This document shows positions 39,401 to 51,600 of a stretch of DNA of 64,000 nucleotides, in pieces; the first letter of the stretch is position 1; each line of letters starts with the position of its first letter. The DNA comes from Paralichthys olivaceus. Taxonomy: Eukaryota > Chordata > Actinopteri > Pleuronectiformes > Paralichthyidae. The DNA is taken from the NCBI RefSeq assembly GCF_024713975.1, contig NC_091093.1:3906001-3970000 (forward strand), given 5' to 3'. The position numbers and the translations under genes were made by a program. The notes under the pieces were generated by a model that was given only the letters and a program-made list of their open reading frames with translations, did not search any database and was not told the origin of the DNA.

Positions 39401-42400
39401 CACCATTGCTCTCAGCTCTAGTACAGTGTGTTAGCAAAGTCAACCCCTTTTGAACCCGACGCTGTCTACCTCCTCTGCTGCCATACAGTGTGGTTGGTTC
39501 TTCAGCTGACAGTGCTGTTAGCAACATGAAAGATGCTGTGTGTTATGTTAGGATCTCATTAACTATGGCCATACTGCACAGCTTCTTTATATTTCTTTGA
39601 CTCAGAGAAATTAAAATGTGAGTGTTAACCGGTAAAATAAAACTCACAGAGGCTGTCACAGAATCCAGGCGTGGTGCAGCTGCCTTGGCAGCGCATGGTG
39701 GGGGTGGCCATGAATAATATATTTCTTTATAGTTCTAGGCAGAATCCATTTAAGGAAAAACATGTGTAAGAATCTTGATAATGTAATAAAATCAATCATA
39801 AAAAAATAAATCTTGACAAATTAAAACAAAGACATTGCCCCAACTGTATTCTAAATTATTTCATTTCACCCATAGATTATAAGACAAAACCTATCAACCC
39901 CCACCAACCTCCTTCCTCCCCTCCCCGTCACTCATCTGACTGAATGTATTCTTTACTGCCTATTGTATCCAGGGAAATGACCGACCTCTGCATTGTAAGT
40001 TCATGTAGACGTTCATCTCCATCTCTGTGTGTGGTTGTGTGTGTGTGTGTGTGTGTGGTTGTGTGTGTGTGTGTGGTTGTGTGTGTATATTTGTGCATGT
40101 GTGGATAGGAGACAAGGCTCTAGATGGCTACAGTAAGAAAAAGTACGTCTGCAAGTTGCTTTTCATCTTTCTCCTGGGCCATGATATTGACTTCGGACAC
40201 ATGGAGGCCGTCAACCTCCTCAGCTCCAACAAGTACACAGAGAAACAAATAGTAAGTGTCTCCTTAAGTTCATGCAGTGTCGATAGATGAGAGCTCATCA
40301 ATCACTAATCACACAAATATGTTTGATTGAAATCCCCATCAGAGTAGTGCTAAAAGGTGTGTATGTAACTTTTACAAACATAGTAGAATTTCACTAAAGA
40401 GTGTTTTTCAAAATACTTCTCCCTTCAGGGTTACCTGTTCATCTCAGTGCTGGTGAACTCTAACAGCGACCTGATCAGTCTCATCAACAATGGCATTAAG
40501 AATGACCTGGCCAGCCGCAACCCAACCTTCATGAACCTGGCTCTGCACTGCATCGCTAATGTGGGCAGCAGAGAAATGGCGGAGGCTTTCGCTTCGGAAA
40601 TTCCCAAGATCTTGGTGGCCGGGTTTGTACATAATCATTAATGCATCTATAGAAAGTCAATGTGACTCTAAAGCCATTTGCAGCCATTTAACTGCAAGTA
40701 AAATCTGGAGAATTAACTACAGAGATTATTGTAGTTTTCCTTTCACACATTCACAACGCAGTGGGACGTTTTCTGCACAGGCGAGAGGTGGTGCAGCAGG
40801 CAGAGGCTTGAAGTAATGATTAAGTCTGTTGCGGAAATCACGTGATTTTCTTTTCAACAGACAGACACCGGTGTCGGCCGTTGTCTCAATCGTCTTCATC
40901 TGTGTCTCCTATGACACAGCTTTTTCACCAGGAGATTGTTTTCATTTTTAAATGTTTGTGTCTGTTGGGTGTTAGAAGCATCATCACCGTCAACACCATA
41001 TGCACGCACGGAGCCTACATACGGGGCCACGCCGTTGCGTGTAGGTGTGTGTGCTTCGCTCTGCAATCACACTGCTGAAACGTTAGTGGCCGCGGAGCCG
41101 AAACACTAGTGGCCGTAGACTTTCTATACTACTGCACTTATTAACAAATTTTCTAGCGTCTCTGTTAACTTCAGAACAATGGCAAATGTTATCATATTGG
41201 AGCTGATAGATGTTGAAGAGCAATTACTTTTTCTTAAAGAACTGAAACGATGAAAAGAAAGACGTCAGAGAAGATGGTTTCTACAACCATTAAACCGAGC
41301 GAGGGGAAGCAGGAGAAACGGAAAAGCTGTCTGCTGAAAAATGCGATGCTACCAAGTGGACCAATCACATGTTCAATGTTTATTAGCGGTTTAATTTCAG
41401 TCACCTTGGAAACATTTGCTGAGCATCTGGCAAAATTTGAATTGTTCTGTATACATTTTGGGGATTTGTGTCAGTAAATGAAATCAGTTATTTTCTTCAG
41501 GCTATAATCCTTAGGATTTGAATTTCGTCTGACCCTATTTCTGTTTACTATTTAGAGTTTTTTCTGCAATAGCTGGTCATTGCATTTAAAGCCTGTAATG
41601 TGTGTCTTATGCAGTAAATTTCCATGCAGGTGGTGCAGTCAGCCATTCCTGCCATTTTTAAGATTCACAGAGGGATGTACAGGAAACGAAGCTCGCACAT
41701 TCAGCACTTCAGCGTGCCTCCCTGTCTATTACAGGATGAGGTTGGGCCGTGTGGTCTGTGCTCCACATTTTCTCAGGCTGTGCTGTAAACAGACATTAAT
41801 GCTGCTAATCTTCTGTTGCATATCTGATGGAGCAGCCATCCCAAGTGGTTGATGCATGTAAAGTCTTGTAAACTCTGGGGCCTGTACTGTTATAATGTAC
41901 TTCATAAAAAAACACAAATCAAGCATGACTGAAATCCTAAGGATTATAGTGTGAAACTGGCAGTGTCAATTTCAGTTGTATATAATGTTTAGATTGATCA
42001 GTGAATAATCAAGTTGTATTGTGCTTGCTCCTATCAGGGACACCATGGACAGTGTGAAGCAGAGTGCAGCACTGTGTCTGCTACGACTCAATAGGACGTC
42101 TCCTGACCTGGTGCCAATGGGTGAATGGACGGCCCGAGTGGTGCATCTGCTTAATGATCAGCACCTGGTGAGATCCTACCCATGTCCCAGTTTCACTCCA
42201 CACACTGGTTCTAAGAACATTTCGAGTATGTAGTGTAAAACTGAAGTACACTCAAAGAAGGGGGCAGGCCAACCAAATACTGTTGACGAACACTGTTCTT
42301 GCACAATGCATTGCACAAAGGAAATTAACTTACTCACTATTGAAAAAAAAAAACTGGGTGGTGGGGAAATGGTTTCAAAAAGTATTGAGAAACTTCTTGG

Positions 42401-42590
42401 GAAAAACTGTTTCTTTGTTAAGTGCAATTTGATTCAGTTTAATTCTAGTTCAACATTTACTTGATTATAATAATTAGTATATTGTGTATAGTATCAGTAT
42501 ATAGATTAGGTACACTGTTAAAACCCTCTGATATCTTCAGGCCAGGTCACTTTCTCTGCACCTAAAACACAGTTGCCCAGAGGATAAAAC

Positions 42591-42684
<94 letters not shown>

Positions 42685-45600
42685 TTTTCAGGGAGTGGTT
42701 ACAGCAGCCACCAGCCTTATTACCACTCTGGCTCAGAAGAGTCCTGATGACTTCAAAACATCCATCTCACTTTCTGTGGCCAGACTCAGCAGGGTGTGTG
42801 TCTTTCTCTAGCTTCACACAATGTCTCCTTATCTCTCTGAGGTCAGAGATTAAATCTGACTTGACATCTACTGACATGTTCCATTCTTCTTTCATGTCTA
42901 GATAGTGACATCTGCATCCATCGACCTGCAGGACTATACATACTACTTTGTTGCAGCACCATGGCTGTCTGTCAAATTGCTGCGTCTTCTTCAGTGCTAC
43001 CCTCCCCCTGGTATGATAAAGTACATTAATGTGTGTCTGTAAATGGTAAATGGTTTGTATTTATACGAGCTTTTCTAGCCTTGATGACCACTCAAAGCTC
43101 TTTACAGTACAGTTTGCCATTCACCCATTCACACACATTCATACAGTGCATCTATTAGCAGCAGTTTTTTTTTCTATGAGGGGCAATTCGAGGTTCAGCA
43201 TCTTGTCCAAGGACACTTCAGCATGCAGATGGGGAAGACTGGGATCAAACTGCAGACCTTCCTATAGGCCAGAGAAACCATGAAACTGCGTGGAAACTTA
43301 CTCTTCTACCATAAAAGGGGAAATAGTGAAATGTACCACTGCTAAATGGAGAAAACGTTTGCACATCTTCTACTATCAAAATTTAAGTTGTTTCTTTAAT
43401 TTTGCAGACATTTTATTTTTTCCAACACAAAATAACTTCTAGTTGCATTGAATAATAATAATGATGATATGGTCCGCACATGATCATTTCTTTCTTCTAC
43501 TGCCAGAACTAGAATCTTTGCACTCATTTTTAATAAAGTGTGAAGTTTCAAGATGCTGTTTCAACACCAGCTGGCATCTGAGTAGAAAAAGTAAAATATA
43601 TAGAAAATTATTTTTGACATGATATCATCTGATTGTTTTGGATAAAGAGTTGGAAAAACAATGACAGTGTTCACAAACCAGCAATATGGACTGCCTGCTC
43701 AAGGCTGGAATGTCTTGTGACATATGTTGTTTTTCAATACTAATTCAAAAATGTATGATGAAAGCATTATACTGAGAGTTTTTTCTGGAATACTTGGTGA
43801 GTGTTAAGGCTGAAGGCTCTGTTGTTGCAGAGGATGCAGCGCTGCGAAGTCGTCTCACCGAGTGTCTGGAGACCATCCTCAATAAAGCCCAGGAGCCCCC
43901 CAAGTCCAAGAAGGTCCAGCACTCCAACGCAAAGAACGCTGTTCTGTTTGAAGCCATCTCCCTCATCATCCACCATGACAGGTGGTTCACAATCCCAATG
44001 ACTAACTTTCCTCACTGAATTCTGAATATCGGATTCACAGAGATGTGTTGTGGAAAAGGAAAATGTGCTTGAGAAGTTTACCTCCAGGTGTAGCATGCCA
44101 GAAGCTGACGTAAAAAAAACAACAAGAACAGAACAAACTATGTTGTACCTCAGGTCGAAGCTGCTGTAGCTGTCACTAGTTCACACTCCTGTTTTGTGTG
44201 ACTCTTGTGTGTTTTAGAATTTTAAAATATTGGATGCTACAGTTCTGATTATGTGTCTCGTCCCTCAGTGAGCCCACGCTGTTGGTACGAGCCTGTAACC
44301 AGTTAGGTCAGTTCCTGCAACACAGGGAAACCAACCTCCGTTACTTGGCCTTGGAGAGTATGTGCACACTGGCCAGCTCAGAGTTTTCTCACGAGGCGGT
44401 AAAGACGCATATAGAAACTGTGATCAATGCTCTAAAGGTGAGTCAATCAGTTGTGTAATGTTAAGCTTTTGCATGTTAATGTGGAAAAAATGTGCAATAA
44501 CTCTTCAGAAGCTCTTCAGTGTCCTCTTATGATCTTTGTGTCATTTAGGAGGAGAATAAGTTGATTTACGTAAAGTTGCACATTGTCACCTCAGGTTTTC
44601 TCTCAATGTGTTACCCAAAAAATTTTTGAAAAAGATTTGATAAAACTGTGCAAAATACAAGCTGTAATTTATTTAATTATCATGTTTATTCCAAGTCAAG
44701 GCTTGAGTGCAAAGTAATTTATTTAAACCTGACCTCCAGATTATATTTAGTTTGTCATATCTTTCACCACTTTAGATGATTCACATTATTGCAAATCATG
44801 TCTGTCTGTCTTCCAAATATTCCCATGATGGTGCTGAAAGAGCTAATATTGACATACAAATTGGACATTACCTCTTTATAGTTTACAGTTACATCTTTAT
44901 TGATTTTAAAGAAATAGTCGTGATGTGGCGGCAAGTCTCCCATCGGTCATTTCACATCTTCTGTTAATGTGTGTCGTCAATACAGACAGAGCGAGATGTG
45001 AGCGTCCGTCAGCGGGCTGTGGATCTGCTCTACGCCATGTGTGACCGCAGCAATGCCAAGCAGATTGTGGCTGAGATGTTGAGCTACCTGGAGACGGCCG
45101 ACTACTCAATCAGAGAGGAGATAGTGGGTCATCAGCATAATTCTGACCGTCATTATATTCCTACCGGTGCCTCTCTCGCTCTCAGCCTCTCGCTTCTCTC
45201 TCCCTCAGGTGCTTAAAGTGGCAATCCTTGCAGAGAAGTATGCTGTGGACTACACCTGGTATGTGGATACCATCCTCAACCTCATCCGCATCGCCGGCGA
45301 CTATGTCAGTGAAGAAGTGTGGTATCGGGTTATTCAGATTGTCATAAACCGAGATGATGTCCAAGGCTATGCTGCAAAGACTGTTTTTGAGGTGAGTGTC
45401 ACTGATGAAAAATAACATCTACATGTTGGCTGATGAGTGGTTGAGATATAGCCACCTGACCTTAAACTGCTTTCAGATATGGGCTGATTTTCCTGAAATT
45501 TTCTGGAGGGGCTGTATGTGAGAACACAGATGTCTGACTTGGTTGCTCCAGACATTTTCCTGAACATTTCCCTCCAGCTAGTTGGTAAAAAAGTATGGGA

Positions 45601-48600
45601 AATGTCACAGTGAGCCCGCAAGCTAAAATATAGCAGGAAAACCTCCCAAAAATGTCCAGCGAGTGAGCTTACGAAGAACTGGCTGGTGTTGTAAACAAAA
45701 ACACTACTTTCTGTGGCAGTATTTATACAACTTGCCCTGCCTCCTGAATGCTTTTCCCCAGGTTCCACCCCTTGCCTGAACGTTCTGAAAATGTTCCTGT
45801 TGTTGTGAACATGTCTGACCCGCACAATACTATGCTGCGTTTATATATGTGAAAGGCAAATTTTCAGCTTTATAGTAGACAGCAGTTTATTTTTTCTTCC
45901 ACGTTGATCCTAACCCAATGCTGTCATGCCTCGTGAACTCTTGTAGGCACTACAGGCCCCCGCCTGCCACGAGAACCTGGTTAAGGTGGGGGGTTACATC
46001 CTGGGGGAGTTTGGTAACCTCATTGCTGGTGACTCACGCTCCAGGTAAAATAACATCATCAACATAGTGGAATTCTATGTTCAGAAAGTCCTACCATTTT
46101 CCAGCTGATGTTAATATGCTTAGCTCGTCTCTTTCTTTGAAGGTTTGGTTGGTTTTGAATACAACTTTTTGTAGCGTTGGTGAACCAAACCTTAATACAC
46201 CATGTCAAAAACCTAACATGGTGTATTGACTTTTGCAATGTGATTTGAATCTAGTCCAGAGCTGACATCATGGGGTTTTACTGTTAATATGTTGTCTTCT
46301 TCTGTGTCGTCTGTTTTTCAGCCCTCTGATCCAGTTCAACCTTCTTCACTCCAAGTTTCATCTCTGCTCTGTGCCAACTCGTGCACTGCTGCTGTCGGCT
46401 TACATCAAGTTCATTAACCTGTTTCCTGAAATAAAGGCCACGATCCAAGACGTCCTGCGGTCAGACAGCCAGCTCCGAAACGCTGACGTGGAACTTCAGC
46501 AGAGAGCCGTCGAGTACTTGAGGCTCAGCTGCATTGCCAGCACTGACATATTGGTTTGTGAATAATTATGCAGGGAGTGGACAGAATATTTATAACACTT
46601 CCTCCGTTACTGTTAACTTCTACTGGCCTCACTTACCTGACTTTCTTCCTCTCTTTCTCTTTTTCCTCTCTGTCTCTTCATAGGCCACAGTCTTAGAAGA
46701 AATGCCTCCTTTCCCAGAGAGGGAGTCGTCAATCCTTGCCAAGCTAAAGAGGAAGAAGGGCCCGGGCAATCTGCCCGATATCGACGACGCCCGGCGGAAT
46801 GTCAATGGCAACACTGAGCACAGCGAGAAAACTGAAGCCACTAACAAGGTGACTCCACAGTAGCTATGAAATGTGGTCAGGACAATATTTTTCATGTGAG
46901 CCACACACTGAAAATATCACCTCAACAAGTGAAGAAATATCACCACAGGTTTTTCTATGTTCTACTGCGCTATTTATCCTGGCATCTCATAAACATTATA
47001 ACTGTCATATTCTGCATATTGTTGTATATTGCTTCTTACTATTTTATAGCCTTTACCTTTCTTTTCTTTTCTTTTTAACATTTACTTGATCTTCACCTCC
47101 CCTTGTCCTGTCTCCTTTCCTCTGCTCTTTCTTTTCCTCCATCAGTCTTCTATTTCACTGTTGGCAGACCTTCTACCTACCAACAGACCCCGTCCTGCCT
47201 CTTCTAGCCCCGTCATTCTCTCTGCTGGGATCATGGTATATTGACAGTTAGAAACAACACATAGCATAGTGAATGACATGTATATTTATTAGCACTGTGA
47301 GTGACCCGCTGCTCTTGTCTCGTGTATTTTTAAATTATCTGGTTTGATTCTTTGGAAATGTATCTGTTTGATGCACCATTAGTGCTTTATTATACCAAGT
47401 GATTCTGATGTCACTGTATAGAAATAAACCAGACCTGAAGCGTTTATAGGTCATACAGTGTGGCGTTCTTTAGTCAGTAGCCCGTCCAAGACCCTAACAG
47501 TGTGTTACAATGTTCAATCACGTAATAGCTGTAGTTATTTTATATTCAAGCATATTACTTAGTTGTGCTCAGTATGCAGATGCTGTGTGTAAAAGATTAT
47601 CATTGCTGATGTTTCTCTCCCAGGATTCCACTCACTCCTTCACAGACCTGCTGAATCTGAACTCCACCCCTTCAGCAGGAGCCAATCTGCTGATTGATGT
47701 CTTCTCTGACAGCTCTACCCTCGAGTCCACAGACGCGTGCGAGGAAAACTTTACCAGGTGAGACCATACTGTGATATAGTTGATGAAATTTGCTGACAAA
47801 TGGAAGTTCCAGCTGTTTGTAAATAGTCACACATACAGTAATTCTCATTCAATAAAGTAATAAAGAGGCACTCTACAGATTCAACTGTTGGGCTCCATGT
47901 CTGAGTGATTAAATGCTTTTCATGTAGAGGAAGAACAAAGTCTATCAATGTGTTGAGCAAAACTCTTGACTGTGTAGTCCCACTCAATGAACTGAAACTC
48001 AACTGAACGGTTGATATTTCCCATGATCCCCAGCTTTTTGAACCAGAAGAGCTGCTTCTGTAACAAATACACCAAATTCTGTGTAGAATTCTTCATATTT
48101 TAAGTTTCCTCGCTGAATAATGGAGCGAAACAATGGTTTATAATAACTTCTAAGTTGTTTTTACCTGGTCTACAGTTCAGCATTAGTCTTTAACTTGTTG
48201 TGCCTGATTCTGGCAATTGAAGCTGCAATTATCAATCACTTCCGCTCTCCTCACAGGAGATTGTACCTGTTCATCAAAGTTACCTAGAGCAAGAACAGAC
48301 GTTCTGGGTAGAGTGAGAGTAATACAGCTATTTAAAGTTTAAAAAAAAGATCAGAATCAAGCAGCAGAGGTATCCTTACTTTTAATTTCTTATATGGTTC
48401 AAACTCCAGAATCTAGTTTTTCCCATAATGTAAAAAGATGGTGTCTTTTCTTAGACCCTACCCTCTTAGTACTATCTAACAACACTACTTTAAAAACTCC
48501 AAGGTAGCTTGTAACACAGTCTTAATATATTCTGTATCAGTATACTCATGCATCTGGTCTGAACAGCCTCCTGCCTTTTTTCCAACTCTGTGTTGTAAAT

Positions 48601-51600
48601 GTGTAATTGTGTTCTTGTAAATTCCAGGTTTGTGTGTAAGAACAACGGTGTTATCTACGAGAACCAGCTTTTGCAGATTGGACTCAAGTCTGAGTACAGA
48701 CAGAACCTGGGTAAGAAGCTTGGTATCACAATGTGTTTATGATAGGTCAGAATGGTGCGTCTTTTACTGCCGGGAAATCACATCAGACATTAGTTTGAAT
48801 GGAATTTTAACCTCGAAAGCCTCTTTTACACATCCTTCCCAAGGTAGCAATGTTGTGCATTCATTCTGTAAAACCATTGTCTGTAAAAAAACAGGGAACT
48901 TAGGGGGCTGACATGGCTGCAAAAAATGCTGACTCTGTTATACACATCCTGTCTAACAGGGCAATGATATGTCAGCTGCTTTGGTTCAGTGTAAACAAGC
49001 AAAGGCGGGAATCTGCATGAAATTGCAGACACTTTTGTCAGACTATATCATTTTACATGTAGTGGATACTGGTCAGATGTGACTTGTTCAACAGGATGAA
49101 CTCAATGATTGTTCCTCTTGTCCTCCAGGTCGCTTGCACATGTTTTATGGCAACAAGACGTCCACCCAGTTCCTCAGCTTCTCCTCATCAGTGTCAAGTC
49201 CCGACACACTCATGACTCATATCCTTTCTACTGCTCGGTTTGTGACACTAACTGATCACTGGAGTTTACTTAATGCAGCTAAATCAACAATCTCTACTCC
49301 TTCTCAGTCAATTTGGTATTTTTCACTTTAGTACTGAAGGTGACTCAAATTGTCAAATAAAATAACTACTCAGCTCGGCTTCCAACACAGCAAAAAGGGC
49401 CTTGTAAATAGGTATCAACTATTCAGTAGTGATGCAGTCAGGCTTGTGTTGTTTAGTTATTCGTAGAATCCTTGACTCCTCGTCTCCACAGCTGAATGTC
49501 CAGGCGAAGACAGTAGACCCCGTAGTAGAAGGTGGGGCTCAGGTCCAGCAGATCCTCAACATTGAGTGTGTGTCAGATTTCACGGATGCACCAATACTCA
49601 ACATCCAGTTCAGGTTGGTCTTCTGAATCCATCCTATGATGTTTCTGGTATCCAGTGTAATATCTGCTGATTCCTGACTCTGCGTGTGAACAGGTACGGT
49701 GGAACTCTCCAGAACATTGCAGTGAAACTCCCTGTGATGCTGAACAAGTTTTTCCAGCCCACAGAGATGATGTCCCAAGACTTCTTCCAACGCTGGAAAC
49801 AGCTTGGAGCGTAAGACTCACTCCATGTTATCAGTGCTATGCTGCTTTTTCCGGTCAGCAGTAGGGGATGTTCCTCCCTGTATTTCATGTCTCTGTCAGA
49901 AGAAACACGAACAGTTGAACAACATCAGTTCAACTTTTTTTATGGTCTCATTAATAGTTGATTAATTGAAAAAAAAGAAAATCAGCAGATTAATCAGGAA
50001 GTAAAATTGTTTTATTTGCATCACTTGTTGAAATAGGAGGTTATTCAAGCTCTCCAAATCTCTTATTGTAGCAGGCCTTTTATTTTGAGCTGGCATCACA
50101 TTTGCCACTTTCCTCTGAGACATCTGCTGTAACAAATTCCAAATAAGTCGGTACTCGATCAAAGATCATTTTTCTTCTTCTTAAAAAGTCTAAAATTTGT
50201 ATGAATATATGACATAATTATAAATATGAAATCATTCTAGAGCAGTGCCTGTTCTCCACATGGCTGTTTGGAATGGACTGTTTGGTTGGCATGTGTTAAT
50301 GCTGGTTGCATCTTTCTTGTTGATTCTGATGTTATAGTCAGTGTTCTTCATAAAATGAAACTGAATTTGCTTTATTACCTTTCACATTTGTAGTTTATAT
50401 GTAAGTTTGAATAATTAGTGTGACTGGTGGAGTTTTTTTACTTATATTGCATGTATTAACTAGGTCTTGCATACCTTTAGAAAGTGTGAAACAGAATGAG
50501 GTCATGTATATATCAGGTTTTGTTGTTGATGGTTTTCTACAGTGACATGATGTTCTGTTATTTTCCTCCTTGTGAAAATCAGTATTTATCCTCCCTCCCT
50601 TCTCTCTGTGTCCTCAGGCCTCAGCAAGAGGTTCAGAAAATCTTCAAAGCCAAACACCCGATGGACACAGACGTTACCAAGGCCAAGGTACCCAAAAACT
50701 CCAACCTTTTAAAGAGAAACTGCTCAGCTGCTGACATGAACCAGCTCATTGTGACATGCTCCTGTGTGAGCTGTGATTATACACACATCATCACAGCATA
50801 CAGGAAATCTACCTGAATGGTCTCTCATTCTCACTTCTACTGATTTTAAAAGTGATCCATTTTGTGTATTGACTGTTCATTTATTTCATTTATTTATGTC
50901 TGATTCAAAACATAAAGACCATTCTCCAAACATTTCCAGCATGAAGTGACATTCCACAATGTTTGAGTCCAAAACTACTTTTCTGAAAAAAAAAAATTCT
51001 TAAAGGTTCAGTGTGTAGTATTTAGTGATATCTAGTGTCGAAGTTACATGTTGCAGTTGAACACCCCTCACCTCACCCTCTCCTTCCAAACATGAAAAAG
51101 AACCTGTGGTAAACTTCAGTTGTCATAAAAACTCAAAAGATGTTTAGTTTGTTCAGTCTGCACTAATGTCTCCTCCATGTACATATAAAGTATTTGAACA
51201 TAAAGGGTCTTTTCTGGGGTAAAGAAAACTACAATTCATATAATTTAGATGAAACGAACTAGTGAAAACATCATGAGGATTATTCTACATTAAATTTCTA
51301 CCCATAGATCTCTTTCACCTAAATCTTACACACTGGACCTTTAATGAAACTCACAAATAAGCTGTTTTCAGACATGAACTGAAGTCTGGACATTTACTTG
51401 AATTAATCAGAGGGAATGTCAAGAGTTTCTGCCAATCCCCAAGTAAAAATGTTCATAAAATGTCTGAGTCAGAATACTGCAGGAAAAAGAATCCACAGCC
51501 AGCTATCAGTTATGTCAATGATGACACAGAAAATGAAATGAACACAAATATCTTGGGTTGAAAAAGAGACGCAAAACCAGCACAAGACGCAGAAGAAGAT

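Noticed and set aside
42594-42905. Reading frames of repeating Cys-Val or Val-Cys over the TG tract, continuing into exon 6
   Set aside because: They arise from the dinucleotide repeat; the real coding frame starts at 42692 after the acceptor.
49129-49331. Reading ap2a2 exon 18 on through 49331 as one long exon
   Set aside because: The extra residues ([15 protein letters not shown]) have no counterpart in alpha-adaptins, while AT-AC splicing restores the family sequence.
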